Program-made: the position numbers and the translations under genes
In this document: piece after piece, positions 53,308 to 63,066 of the stretch
Layout: every line of letters begins with the position of its first letter
Position numbering within the stretch: position 1 is the first letter of the stretch
DNA from: Acidobacteria bacterium UBA2990
GTDB lineage: Bacteria > Acidobacteriota > Vicinamibacteria > Vicinamibacterales > UBA8438
Direction: 5' to 3'
Assembly (NCBI GenBank): GCA_002347025.1
Contig: DEAE01000024.1
Coordinates: forward strand, 1 to 64,000
Length of the DNA stretch: 64,000 nt
The notes under the pieces: model-generated
Seen by the model: the letters and a program-made list of their open reading frames with translations, nothing else
The model's database searches: none
What the model was told of the DNA's origin: nothing

Positions 53308-54084
53308 ATGGCTCGTGTGCTAAGCGCCGCGGTGCTTCTGCCCGTGGTCTTTGGGGTTATCTGGTTCTTGCCACCGATAGCCATTCTGATAATGGCCCAG
53401 GTGGCTGGTCTCTTGGCTTTTCGAGAATATGCCTCTCTTTCGTTAGGGTTTGGCTCGAAGCTATTTCGCGGTCTAACGGCGATTGGTGTGGTTGCGACGG
53501 TCGCGGCGGTTCCTCATGACTTGGTTGCTCCGGTACTCGTTGGCTGCAGTTTGGTCATGGCAACTGCAAGCTTGGCTACTGGCAGCGTTGGTAGTGCTGT
53601 CTTGCCAAACATCGCTTCATCACTATTTGCTCTCATATATTTGGGATTACCACTAGGCATAGTGGCGAAGCTCCAAGTGTCTGCTGGAAGGGAGGCAGTG
53701 GTTTTGCTACTTGCCACCATCATGGTGAGCGATACTGTTCAGTACTATCTTGGGCGCCTATTTGGTCGGACCCCCCTATCTCCTACCATTAGCCCAAACA
53801 AGACAGTGGAAGGGGCTGTTTGTGGAGGGTTAGCTGGTGCAGCCCTGTTGTCGTTGTTGGCTCCGATGGTGCTGGGTCCGTCGTCTGTCGTCCAGCGGGC
53901 ATTGCTTGGCGTCGTTGTTGTTACGTTAGGTGTCGTTGGTGACCTCTTCGAATCCCAGCTTAAGCGTGGTGCCGATGTCAAGGATGCCTCGGGTTTGATC
54001 CCTGGCCACGGCGGCATATTGGATCGTATGGATAGCGTGCTGTTTGCCGCGCCAGGTTTTTATCTTTGTCTGCACGTTGGGTGA
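53308..54084 (+). CDS. cdsA: Phosphatidate cytidylyltransferase CdsA
   Basis: This 258-residue inner-membrane enzyme makes CDP-diacylglycerol. Several membrane helices are visible, and the family signature is complete near the C-terminus: ESQLKRGADVKDASGLIPGHGGILDRMDS pattern, about residues 213-241. It follows uppS by 3 bp and precedes dxr by about 20 bp. Confidence 0.93.
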   Translation: MARVLSAAVLLPVVFGVIWFLPPIAILIMAQVAGLLAFREYASLSLGFGSKLFRGLTAIGVVATVAAVPHDLVAPVLVGCSLVMATASLATGSVGSAVLPNIASSLFALIYLGLPLGIVAKLQVSAGREAVVLLLATIMVSDTVQYYLGRLFGRTPLSPTISPNKTVEGAVCGGLAGAALLSLLAPMVLGPSSVVQRALLGVVVVTLGVVGDLFESQLKRGADVKDASGLIPGHGGILDRMDSVLFAAPGFYLCLHVG

Positions 54085-54105
54085 CCCCACAGTGAGGAAA
54101 GTTTT

Positions 54106-55293
54106 GTGACAAGTGTTGCGATCTTGGGGTCGACTGGATCGATTGGATGTAGTGCATTAGCGGTTGCCTTGTCGCATCCAGAAAATGTGAGGGTTGTAGG
54201 CTTAGCCGCCGGTACTAATGCAACCCGTTTTATTGAACAAGTTGAGTGTCACCGCCCTCAAGTCGTTTCTATGGCGTCCGATGCCTTGCTGGCCTCCGTC
54301 CATGCCGGTTTATCAGCTTCTGCGCGCGATTCGATCGATCGGTCCCTGACTGGAACAGATGGTTTACTTGGGGTGGCTACACATCCAGATGTTGACTTGG
54401 TGTTGTGTGCTACAACCGGAACAACGGCTCTCGAAGCGGTGTTTGCGGCGATTGAGGCTGGCAAGACAATCGCGCTTGCAAATAAGGAGGTTCTTGTCAT
54501 GGCTGGTGGGCTTGTTATGGAAGCAGCCCGTCGGTGCGGGGTTTCAATTTTACCGGTAGACAGCGAGCATAATGCGATCCATCAGTGTCTCCATGGGCGC
54601 TCAGCTGATCATCTGAGGCGGCTGATTTTAACCGCATCGGGTGGGCCATTCCGTGAATGGAGTTTTGAGCGCCTCCGTGGGGTGACCCCTGCTGAGGCCT
54701 TAGTTCATCCGACTTGGCAGATGGGTAGAAAGATCACTGTCGACTCAGCCACGCTGATGAATAAAGGTCTTGAGGTGGTCGAGGCCAAATGGCTCTTCGG
54801 TGTGACGGCAGAGCAGATCGATGTGGTTGTGCACCCTCAATCGGTGGTTCACTCCCTGGTAGAGCTGCTAGACGGATCACAGATAGCCCAACTTGGGGTG
54901 ACCGACATGCGATTGCCTATCCAGTATGCGTTTTCGTATCCGGACCGATGGGAAACAGGGTTTCAGTCCTTGGATCTTGCTGATTCGGGTCCACTCGAAT
55001 TTAGTCGACCGGATGTGGGTCGATTTCCTTGTCTTGAGCTGGCTTATCAAGCTCTCCGGGGGGGCGCGGCCCTTCCGGTGGCGCTCAACGCCGCCAATGA
55101 GGTGGCGGTTGAAGCTTTTCTTGCCGAGACACTGCCGTTCACCATGATTTCTGAGGTGATCTCGAATGCCCTGGAGGACGTTCAGACCGCTGGCTTGGGC
55201 CACTTGTCGACCCTGGCAGAGGTCAAGCATGTGGATCGTCGAGCACGACAATATTCTCGTGGGCTCATAGCCGAGTTACAATCAGACAAATGA
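54106..55293 (+). CDS. dxr: 1-deoxy-D-xylulose 5-phosphate reductoisomerase Dxr
   Basis: This 395-residue enzyme forms MEP in the non-mevalonate isoprenoid pathway and is the target of fosmidomycin. NADPH is bound by ILGSTGSIGCSALAV. Metal and substrate residues lie in LPVDSEHNAIHQCLHG and TASGGPFREW, and TWQMGRKITVDSATLMNKGLEVVEAKWLF is a strong family marker. GTG start. The stop overlaps rseP by 4 bp. ispG, a later step of the same pathway, is about 4 kb downstream. Confidence 0.96.
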   Translation: MTSVAILGSTGSIGCSALAVALSHPENVRVVGLAAGTNATRFIEQVECHRPQVVSMASDALLASVHAGLSASARDSIDRSLTGTDGLLGVATHPDVDLVLCATTGTTALEAVFAAIEAGKTIALANKEVLVMAGGLVMEAARRCGVSILPVDSEHNAIHQCLHGRSADHLRRLILTASGGPFREWSFERLRGVTPAEALVHPTWQMGRKITVDSATLMNKGLEVVEAKWLFGVTAEQIDVVVHPQSVVHSLVELLDGSQIAQLGVTDMRLPIQYAFSYPDRWETGFQSLDLADSGPLEFSRPDVGRFPCLELAYQALRGGAALPVALNAANEVAVEAFLAETLPFTMISEVISNALEDVQTAGLGHLSTLAEVKHVDRRARQYSRGLIAELQSDK

Positions 55294-56606
55294 CCAGTCT
55301 TATGGCGTTCCTGTTTGTTCTTGGTGTGCTCGTGTTTGTGCATGAGCTCGGGCACTTCGTGGTGGCAAGGCATCATGGAGTTAGGTGTTTGACATTCTCG
55401 CTTGGTTTTGGACCTAAACTGCTTCAGACCAAGCGAGGCGACACGGTCTATTGCATTTCCGCGATACCACTTGGTGGCTATGTGAAGATGGCCGGCGAGA
55501 ATCCCGAAGATGGCTTAGAGGGGAAGGATGATGAGTTCCTTTCAAAGTCCAAGTGGCAGCGTTTCCAGGTTCTAATTGCTGGGCCTGCCATGAACTTGAT
55601 CTTAGCTGTTGTGGTCATGGCTGTAGTCCTGTACCAGGGCGCCCAAGTGCCTGTGTATGAGGACCAGCCGCCGGTTGTTGGTTCGGTGTCCGCTGATTCG
55701 CCAGCTGCTGAGGCCGGAATATTAACAGGAGACCTGATTTTGAGTGTTGCTGGGCAACAGGTGGATTCCTGGGAAGATTTGGCTTTTGAGGTGGCAAGGA
55801 AACCTGAGCGGGAAGTTGAAGTGGTGTTGCGTCGAGAAAATTCCTCAAGAACCGTCTTGGTGACTCCAGTTGGTCGGACCGAATTCCAGATCGGAGACCT
55901 CGGTGTAGGGCCTAGAGTGTTTCCCCAGGTGGCAGGCTTAGCCCCATTTCCAAAGGTAGCCCAGGCAGCGGGAATGCAGATCGGTGATGTTATTGAAGCG
56001 GTTGATGGATATCAAGTAACGCTTCAGTCGTTAATTGAGAGGATCAATGAGAGCGAAGGCTCGTCGTTGACCTTGCAGGTGCGTCGTGAAGGGATGATAC
56101 GGGACATTAACTTGGCGCCTGAGCCCGTTGGAGACGCTTGGAGGATCGGGGTTAGCCTCATGCCCGAGTCTCGTGTTGTTGAGCCAGGGCCACTTGAAGC
56201 AGTCACGATGAGTATCCAGCAGAACTACGAATGGTCCGGTTTGATCTTTCAAACTCTTGGAGGACTGTTTACTGGTGACACACCAACCTCACAGCTTGTT
56301 GGTCCGGTTGGTATAGCGCAAATGTCTGGTAGCGCGGCGAGCATTGGTTGGGTCCCGCTGTTTACCTTGATGGCGATGATTAGTATCAATTTGGGTATCC
56401 TGAATCTACTACCGATACCCGTCTTGGATGGTGGTCACATTCTTGTTATGGGGCTTGAAGGTATTGCCCGTCGTGACTTCAGTGCCCAACTGAAAGAACG
56501 GATCATGCTTGCTGGTTTTGTAGTGATCATGACTCTTATGATGACGGTGATCTACAACGATTTGACTCGTGTCGCCTGGATTGAGCGGTTGATGATCTGG
56601 CGGTGA
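55290..56606 (+). CDS. rseP: Site-2 protease RseP
   Basis: This 438-residue intramembrane zinc protease cleaves anti-sigma factors and signal-peptide remnants. The zinc motif HELGH is at residues 18-22 in the first helix. Two PDZ domains follow (about 125-200 and 205-285; GSVSADSPAAEAGILTGDLI marks the first). The third ligand lies in NLLPIPVLDGGH near the C-terminus. The start overlaps dxr by 4 bp. Confidence 0.94.
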   Translation: MTSLMAFLFVLGVLVFVHELGHFVVARHHGVRCLTFSLGFGPKLLQTKRGDTVYCISAIPLGGYVKMAGENPEDGLEGKDDEFLSKSKWQRFQVLIAGPAMNLILAVVVMAVVLYQGAQVPVYEDQPPVVGSVSADSPAAEAGILTGDLILSVAGQQVDSWEDLAFEVARKPEREVEVVLRRENSSRTVLVTPVGRTEFQIGDLGVGPRVFPQVAGLAPFPKVAQAAGMQIGDVIEAVDGYQVTLQSLIERINESEGSSLTLQVRREGMIRDINLAPEPVGDAWRIGVSLMPESRVVEPGPLEAVTMSIQQNYEWSGLIFQTLGGLFTGDTPTSQLVGPVGIAQMSGSAASIGWVPLFTLMAMISINLGILNLLPIPVLDGGHILVMGLEGIARRDFSAQLKERIMLAGFVVIMTLMMTVIYNDLTRVAWIERLMIWR

Positions 56607-56874
56607 TACACAGACTGGTGATGTCCTGTGCCGAAGGTAGTTTGTGCTTGTTGCCCATGATTCCGAGATGACTCTTGGGCCGGCAGGCGTGTGTTTTATG
56701 AAATAAGGTGTGAGGAGTGACAGCGGACCCGGCTTGCTATCACTCAATTCATAACTCCGTTGTTTTATCTCCGCCTGTGTTGATTTAGGACCGTCCCCCA
56801 TTGCTTTGCACCGAACCCTGGAGGCGCCCGGCTGATCGTTCTCTTGCCTGCCGCGTCGTTACGGAATCAAATAA

Positions 56875-58218
56875 GTGATAGGTGCACTAGCCGCGCTGCG
56901 GGCAGAGCTGCCGCTGATGGCGAAACTAGCCGCGCCGGTCGTGATCGCCGAACTTGGCTGGGTCGCCATGGGCGTTGTCGATATCGCTATGGTCGGTCGG
57001 CTCGGTCCGGCGTCGATTGGTGCAGTTGGGGTCGGTAGTGTCCTATTTTTTGCTGTTGCAGTGTTCGGGATCGGTGCCTTGTTGGGACTGGACCCGCTGG
57101 TTGCCCAGGCTTTTGGCGCCGGGCGGTTCGACGACTGTCAGCGATGGCTTGTGCACGGCGTCGGTCTCTCACTATTGCTGTCCGTACCCTTGACGGCATG
57201 CGTGGCTATTTTGATCGGGGCTTTCGACCGGTGGGGGTTTGACCCGGGTGTGCAGGACCTTGCGGGTCCTTACTTGTGGAAGGTTCTTTGGAGCATGCTG
57301 CCGCTGTTGCTCTACACGACCTTCCGTCGATATCTACAGGCTATCGGTCTGGTGACACCAGTGATGACCGCATTGGTCACCGCGAACCTGGTCAATGTGG
57401 GGGTCAACTGGTTGTTGATTTTCGGCAATTTGGGTGCGCCTCAACTCGGGGTAGACGGCGCGGCGTGGGCAACGTGTATTTCGCGTATCTACTTGGCAGT
57501 GTTTCTCTTCGTGACGGTATTACGCAACGATCGCCGCCGCGGTGGGGGTCTGAGGAAGGTTCCCCTGCGACTTGAGCGAAAGCGTCTAGCGCACTTGGCG
57601 GCGCTTGGGTTGCCAGCTGCCGTTCAGGTCACTCTTGAGGTTGGCGTGTTTGCTGTGGTGACGTTGCTGGCCGGTCAGCTCGGGCCGGTTGACTTGGCCG
57701 CGCACCATGTGGTGCTAAACATAGCGAGTGTCACGTTCATGGTACCACTCGGCATTGGGTCTGCAGGTGCGGTGCGGGTAGGGCATGCCATTGGTCGGTG
57801 CGATCCTGTAGGTGCCCAGCGTGCCGGGTGGTCTGCTTTGACGCTGGGCGGCGGGTTCATGACTGCCGCTGCGATTGTGTTCGTTATGGAGCCGAGAGCA
57901 CTTCTTTCACTGTTTACTTTGGACGAAGCTGTGGTCCAAACGGGCGTCGCTTTGTTGTTGGTCGCCGCTTTGTTTCAACTCTTCGACGGGTTACAGGGGG
58001 TCGCGACCGGTGTTCTCCGAGGTCTTGGGGACACGCGGACGCCTATGCTGTGGAACCTTGGCGGGCACTGGGTCGTTGGGTTGCCGGTTGGGTATCTGCT
58101 CGCTTTTGTGCTGGGTTGTGGAGTTGTCGGTCTGTGGATTGGCCTTTCCATCGGCTTGACGGTTGTTGGCGTGGTCTTGGTGGCGATTTGGTGGTCTCGC
58201 ACTCGGGTATGGTCGTAG
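56875..58218 (+). CDS. MATE-family multidrug/Na+ antiporter
   Basis: This 447-residue protein has about twelve membrane helices. The repeat motif of the MATE family, PVVIAELGWVAMGVVDIAMVGRLG, is near the N-terminus, and its partner LGLPAAVQVTLEVGVFAVVTLLAGQLG is at about residue 245. Such proteins export cationic drugs or metabolites in exchange for Na+ or H+. GTG start. The 270-bp gap before it contains nothing recognisable. The substrate is unknown. Confidence 0.9.
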   Translation: MIGALAALRAELPLMAKLAAPVVIAELGWVAMGVVDIAMVGRLGPASIGAVGVGSVLFFAVAVFGIGALLGLDPLVAQAFGAGRFDDCQRWLVHGVGLSLLLSVPLTACVAILIGAFDRWGFDPGVQDLAGPYLWKVLWSMLPLLLYTTFRRYLQAIGLVTPVMTALVTANLVNVGVNWLLIFGNLGAPQLGVDGAAWATCISRIYLAVFLFVTVLRNDRRRGGGLRKVPLRLERKRLAHLAALGLPAAVQVTLEVGVFAVVTLLAGQLGPVDLAAHHVVLNIASVTFMVPLGIGSAGAVRVGHAIGRCDPVGAQRAGWSALTLGGGFMTAAAIVFVMEPRALLSLFTLDEAVVQTGVALLLVAALFQLFDGLQGVATGVLRGLGDTRTPMLWNLGGHWVVGLPVGYLLAFVLGCGVVGLWIGLSIGLTVVGVVLVAIWWSRTRVWS

Positions 58219-58269
58219 GCGGAGCGCAGGGTAACCGAAGGAGAGTGAGGAGTCTTGAGCTTGAGCTGT

Positions 58270-59184
58270 TCAACTCGTGGCCGGTGCTGGTCGATTCTTG
58301 GACATGTGAACCTTGATGGCCTGTGCCAATCCGTCATGCTCATAGTCAGAGGTCACCGGCCACCCATATTGGTCTGCCATTTCTTTCAGCTTTGGTACGG
58401 CGTTGCCCATGACGACGGGATATCCTACGAACTGCAGCATCTCGAGGTCATTTAGATTGTCGCCGACAGCCATGATTTCGCCTGGTGGGATATTGCGTCG
58501 CGAGGCAATGTCAGCGAGGGTGGTCCCCTTGGAACAGTCGGGTGCAGTGATGTCGAGCAGTGAGAAATTACGGTCCTCATATTCGGTGAGCGTCAGTGTG
58601 AGGTTTCGGGCGCTCTCTAACTTGCGGATGTGGGTGTTCAGCGTCCGCATATCGGCGACCGGACCGTTAAAGGTTAGTTGCACGGGCTCTTCGTCGAGTG
58701 CCACCTCAAGCGCTTCCACTTCCGTCATGTAGACCTTGTAGAGCTCGTAATACCACTCTCGTTCCTTGTGAGACCAGTCGATCCGTTCGTAGATATATTG
58801 TCTGGCGTCTGTGCGGTCGAAGATGAGTGCCGCGCCTTCCCGAATCTGTCTCGTAGCGACCACTAGGTCTCTGGCTAGGTGCCGAGGAATCAAACGGCAT
58901 GCCAGTGTTGTCCCGTCAGAGCGTTTGACTAACGCTCCGTTGCTCACGATGAGGATAAGCGGAATTTCCAACTGATCGGCGATTGGGCATGCGTGATGAA
59001 AGGCTCGACCGGTGGCAAGTACTACCTCGATGCCCTGGCCGATGGCCTTCAGGATTGCCTGTTGGTTGGCTTCAGGAATGTGTCTCTTGCTGTCCAGTAG
59101 TGTGCCGTCGATGTCAATTACGATGAGCCGGATGGCTCCGTCGTGTGGTGTTGCTGGTCCTGGTGTTGTAACGGATTTGGCCAT
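58270..59184 (-). CDS. HAD-superfamily (Cof-type) phosphatase
   Basis: This 304-residue protein has the HAD motif I VIDIDGTLLDSKR with nucleophile D24 and D26, motif II in LIVSNGA, and a metal-binding motif IV in MAVGDNLNDLEMLQFVG. A C2-type cap domain lies between (about 95-215), as in Cof/YbiV phosphatases of sugar phosphates. It is convergent with the MATE gene. The true substrate cannot be told from sequence. Confidence 0.88.
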   Translation of the reverse strand: MAKSVTTPGPATPHDGAIRLIVIDIDGTLLDSKRHIPEANQQAILKAIGQGIEVVLATGRAFHHACPIADQLEIPLILIVSNGALVKRSDGTTLACRLIPRHLARDLVVATRQIREGAALIFDRTDARQYIYERIDWSHKEREWYYELYKVYMTEVEALEVALDEEPVQLTFNGPVADMRTLNTHIRKLESARNLTLTLTEYEDRNFSLLDITAPDCSKGTTLADIASRRNIPPGEIMAVGDNLNDLEMLQFVGYPVVMGNAVPKLKEMADQYGWPVTSDYEHDGLAQAIKVHMSKNRPAPATS

Positions 59185-59255
59185 GCAGAAATCTCAAGTT
59201 GTCGTGGCGCACGTTATTGAACAGTCATCGGCTGTGGTCGCCGTTTACACGCGCC

Positions 59256-60494
59256 TCAAACGCCGTTACGTCTTTCGGTATAGTGCGCTACGACGTAGTC
59301 GTCAACGAGTTCACGGAAGGCTTTGGCTAGCTCTTCGCAGGAACCCTGTAAGGTGGTCGTGTGACGACCGTCGATGTAGACCGGACAGCTGGGTTCTTCT
59401 CCCGTTCCCGGGAGACTAATGCCGATGTTGGCCGCACGGGATTCGCCGGGGCCGTTGACAACGCACCCCATGACAGCGACACGCATCTCTTCGACACCGT
59501 CATGTCTTGTCTTCCATACTGGCATCATGTCTCGGACATATTGCTGAATCCGCTCAGCTAGTTCTTGGAACGTGGTGCTGGTGGTTCGGCCGCAGCCAGG
59601 GCAGGCCGTGATGCTCGGTGCAAATGAGCGCAGGCCAAGGGATTGCAGCAATTCGCAGGCCGCATACACTTCGTCCCGCCGATCGCCACCTGGGCGCGGT
59701 GTAAGCGATACTCGAATGGTGTCACCGATGCCCGCTTCGAGCAGGATGCCCATTGCTGCGGCGGACCAAATTTGACCCTTGAGACCCATTCCGGCTTCGG
59801 TGAGCCCAAGGTGGAGTGGTTGGTTCGTCTGTCTGGCTAGGTTCTGATAGATGGTTATGAGGTCACGGGGAGAAGAAACCTTACAAGAGATTACGATTTG
59901 GTCAGGACGGAGTCCAGCCTCGATAGCAAGCGAGGTTGATTCGAGGGCGGAAATAACCATGCACTCATTCATGATTTCCTCGGAGGGCCTGTCCAACTGT
60001 CGGTCGGTGTTCTCTTGCATTTTGGCCGTGACAAGATCTTGATTTAGTGATCCGCCGTTAACACCGATCCTGACTGGTTTTCCGTGGTCCTTCGCTATCT
60101 GGCAGATTGTTGTAAATTGCTCGTCCCTTCGTGTTCCTGTCCCGACATTTCCGGGATTGATCCGATATTTGTCTAATGTTTGCGCGCACTTTGGATGTTG
60201 CGACAGGAGCAGATGGCCGTTGTAGTGGAAGTCGCCGATCAAAGGAGTATGGCAACCTTCGTCGTGCATACGGTGTCTAATCTCTGGAATTGCTGCAGCA
60301 GCGGCGGCGGTGTTGACTGTCACCCGTACCAATTCCGAGCCAGCTTTTGACAGCTCGATGCACTGTGCAGCGGTTGCTGTGGCATCAGCTGTATCGGTGA
60401 TCGTCATCGACTGCACAACGACCGGAGCGCCCCCCCCGATCTGTACGTTGCCGACCCGAACACCCGTAGTTTGATGAAGTTTGGCCCTAGACAT
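59256..60494 (-). CDS. ispG: 4-hydroxy-3-methylbut-2-enyl diphosphate synthase IspG
   Basis: This 412-residue 4Fe-4S enzyme reduces MEcPP to HMBPP in isoprenoid synthesis. It begins with VRVGNVQIGGGAPVVVQSMT and contains LIGDFHYNG, RINPGNVG, RIGVNGGSL and HLGLTEAG. The cluster cysteines are in ITACPGCGRTTS and VAVMGCVVNGPGE. The length is slightly above the short bacterial type. An eight-C run (60430-60437) falls in codons for Gly. It is transcribed opposite to dxr, which is upstream in the pathway. Confidence 0.94.
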   Translation of the reverse strand: MSRAKLHQTTGVRVGNVQIGGGAPVVVQSMTITDTADATATAAQCIELSKAGSELVRVTVNTAAAAAAIPEIRHRMHDEGCHTPLIGDFHYNGHLLLSQHPKCAQTLDKYRINPGNVGTGTRRDEQFTTICQIAKDHGKPVRIGVNGGSLNQDLVTAKMQENTDRQLDRPSEEIMNECMVISALESTSLAIEAGLRPDQIVISCKVSSPRDLITIYQNLARQTNQPLHLGLTEAGMGLKGQIWSAAAMGILLEAGIGDTIRVSLTPRPGGDRRDEVYAACELLQSLGLRSFAPSITACPGCGRTTSTTFQELAERIQQYVRDMMPVWKTRHDGVEEMRVAVMGCVVNGPGESRAANIGISLPGTGEEPSCPVYIDGRHTTTLQGSCEELAKAFRELVDDYVVAHYTERRNGV

Positions 60495-60623
60495 GCCCGT
60501 CTGCTAATACCTTCATGATATCACTCGCATGAGGGCTACAAAGTCCTGCTGGCATTTAAGGATGTATCGCTTTTGTTCGCGGCGGTTAGGGCAGGGCAAT
60601 CAACTGTTTCAGGACCGGACCTT

Positions 60624-61931
60624 CTATTGTCGGGGTTGTCGGCGCATTGCCCGCATGGTTGAGTGGGCTGCGTCGATTGCTTGGTCGACGTGGCGTGTCG
60701 TGTGGGCTGCGGACAAAAACCATCCTTCAAATTGGGAAGGGGGTAGATAGATCCCTCGGGTGAGCATGCCTCTAAAAAATTTAGCGTAGGCGTTTGTATC
60801 GGCTTGGGTCGCATCGCTGTAGTTGCGAACTGGCCTTGCTATGAAGAAGGGTGTTAACACGGAACCGAAGGCGTTCACTTGTAGATTGAGGTTAGCCTGG
60901 CGAGCAGCCTCTGCCAATCCCGAAGCCAAGCGCCTTCCCAGTTTGTCGAGATGTGTGTAGAGGTCTGGTGATAGGTTGGAAAGAGCCCAGTGGCCTGCAG
61001 CCATGGCAAGTGGGTTTCCGGACAGGGTTCCCGCTTGATATACCGGGCCAACTGGTGCTACCTGTTCCATCAGGTCGCGTCGACCACCGTAGGCACCAAC
61101 TGGTAGTCCACCGCCGATTATCTTACCCAGGCAGGTCAGGTCGGGTTTGACGCCGAAGTGCTTCTGGGCACCGCCAGGCGATAAACGAAAACCAGAGATC
61201 ACCTCATCAAAGATTAGTAACGCGCCGTATTGGTCGCACAACGAACGCAGCCCTTCGAGAAAACCTAGTATCGGACCTACGACTCCCATATTACCGGCGA
61301 CTGGTTCCACGATCAGGGCTGCGATACTGGCTCGGTGTGCTCGGAAGAGCCGTTCAACTGAGGATAGGTCGTTGTAACGTGCTACGAGTGTGTCTGTCGC
61401 TACGGCCGGTGAAACACCAGGGCTAGTCGGCACACCTAGGGTTGTGGCACCAGAACCGGCTTGCACAAGAAATGGGTCACCATGTCCATGATAGCAACCT
61501 GCAAATTTGATCACCCTGTTGCGTTTTGTTGCCGCACGTGCCAAGCGCAAGGCACTTATAGTTGCTTCGGTACCAGAATTTACGAAGCGAACTCGGCTAA
61601 GCGACGGCATCAGCTGCTGCACCAAAAGGCCTAACTCGACCTCTTGGGCTGTCGGGGCACCGAAGCTTGTGCCCCGTGCTGCTGTTTCTGCCAAGATTTT
61701 GATCAATCCAGCAGGAGCGTGGCCATGAATCAGTGGCCCCCATGACATGACGAAGTCGATGTAGGAGCGGCCATCCACATCCACGATGCGGGCTCCCCGT
61801 GCTCTTCGAATAAAGGGGGGGCGACCACCTACTGATGAAAAGGCTCGAACAGGGCTGTTAACGCCGCCAGGTAAGATCTGTTTAGCTTTAGCGAATAAAT
61901 GGGCTGATAGCTTCTTGCTGGGGGGGGCCAT
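60624..61931 (-). CDS. hemL: Glutamate-1-semialdehyde 2,1-aminomutase HemL
   Basis: This 435-residue PLP enzyme makes 5-aminolevulinate for heme. LPGGVNSPVRAFSSVGG at the N-terminus, FVNSGTEATISALRLARAAT, YHGHGDPFLV and the PLP-lysine segment TCLGKIIGGGLPVGAYGG are all present. G/C runs of seven occur at both the start (GCCCCCCC) and near residue 35. hemB lies about 1.1 kb away on the same strand, separated by a cytochrome gene. Confidence 0.95.
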   Translation of the reverse strand: MAPPSKKLSAHLFAKAKQILPGGVNSPVRAFSSVGGRPPFIRRARGARIVDVDGRSYIDFVMSWGPLIHGHAPAGLIKILAETAARGTSFGAPTAQEVELGLLVQQLMPSLSRVRFVNSGTEATISALRLARAATKRNRVIKFAGCYHGHGDPFLVQAGSGATTLGVPTSPGVSPAVATDTLVARYNDLSSVERLFRAHRASIAALIVEPVAGNMGVVGPILGFLEGLRSLCDQYGALLIFDEVISGFRLSPGGAQKHFGVKPDLTCLGKIIGGGLPVGAYGGRRDLMEQVAPVGPVYQAGTLSGNPLAMAAGHWALSNLSPDLYTHLDKLGRRLASGLAEAARQANLNLQVNAFGSVLTPFFIARPVRNYSDATQADTNAYAKFFRGMLTRGIYLPPSQFEGWFLSAAHTTRHVDQAIDAAHSTMRAMRRQPRQ

Positions 61932-62338
61932 AGAAAAAAGACGATATCATGACCTGATAGTTCAATAGTTAAATTGGAGCGGGAGGTTCTTGCTGCAGGT
62001 CTCGGAGCAGCGGAGTTCTGGTCTTAAACTTGCGCTGCTGTTCGTTTTGGCCGTTCTGCCCGTTTCAGCCGAAAGGCCCTGCTGGTCTCGTCGGCCTGGG
62101 TGAGATTAAGTAGACAAGATCTTGGTTTGGCATCTTTGATTTTTGCTCGAATAACCGGCTAGGTTGAAGGTGACTTGTTTTTGGTGTCACTGATTGGTCT
62201 GTTAACTTTGAGGCGTTGAAACTTGATGGTGTCTGGTAAGCCATATCATCCAGTCGCTGGGGCGTCTGTTGATTGCGCCTGATGCAGAGTGTCAGAATGT
62301 CCAGACTGGTGTCAAAAATAGCTTAGAGGAGACAAGGG
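61932..62338. other. Intergenic region with a possible signal-peptide-only ORF
   Basis: About 400 bp between divergent hemL and the cytochrome gene. A plus-strand frame, 61990-62103, would encode 37 residues resembling a signal peptide (LKLALLFVLAVLPVSAER) and then stop. Its TTG start is only 3 bases after GGAGG, too close for good initiation. Nothing else was recognised. Confidence 0.4.
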
Positions 62339-62809
62339 ATGAAAAGGGTGCTGAAGGTGGCGTGTGTTGGACTGTTCTGGGTAGGTGTATTGTTCAGCGA
62401 CAAGCTGGCTGGGACTGTTGTGGGTAGTTCGTCAGCCCCTGTTGGGGTACAGGATATTTCTAGCTCAGTGTTGGACGGTGTTTTTACTGCAGCGCAGGCT
62501 CGTCGTGGGCGACGAGTGTACAACCAGAACTGTTCGTCTTGCCACGGTCCAGAGATGCAGGGCGGTGAAATGGCACCCGGTATCGCTGGGAACGACTTTA
62601 TCGTATTTTGGACAGAGTTGCCGGTTGGTTCGCTGTTCGAGCGAATCAAGGTCACGATGCCAGAAGATGGTCCAGGCAGGCTCACCGATCAAGAGTACAC
62701 GGATGTTGTCGCATATATGCTGGATTCGAACAATTATCCAGTTGGTGAGGCTGAACTTCCAGCCGACAAAGCGGCGCTTGACGAAATTATGATTGTTACA
62801 GTTGATTGA
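62339..62809 (+). CDS. Periplasmic c-type cytochrome
   Basis: This 156-residue protein has a signal peptide (about residues 1-25). A single cytochrome c domain follows with the heme-attachment motif CSSCHG (about 61-66) and the likely axial methionine in VTMPEDGPGRLTDQEY. The domain resembles those that take electrons from PQQ-dependent dehydrogenases, but no such dehydrogenase is in the window. GGAG lies 8-10 bases before ATG. Its place between hemL and hemB may be coincidence or reflect shared heme use. Confidence 0.88.
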   Translation: MKRVLKVACVGLFWVGVLFSDKLAGTVVGSSSAPVGVQDISSSVLDGVFTAAQARRGRRVYNQNCSSCHGPEMQGGEMAPGIAGNDFIVFWTELPVGSLFERIKVTMPEDGPGRLTDQEYTDVVAYMLDSNNYPVGEAELPADKAALDEIMIVTVD

Positions 62810-63066
62810 GGGCACTCTGGGGTTCTTTACGGCGGCTTAGGAGCTGCTGTTTATAGGTGGACTGGATGGTTCGGTTCTACCTGTGCTTCGAGTTAGCTAG
62901 GGAACTCAAGCCAGAGCCGAGTGCCATGTAAATAGCTTGAAAAATATTTGAAATTACATATTCAACGATCTCACTTGCTCATGTTTTACGTTAAGTAGCA
63001 AGGAAATGGTTGTTTTCCTAGCCCTCGGCGCTGGTTCATTGGGCTCGATGTAGGGTTTAGCCTGTG

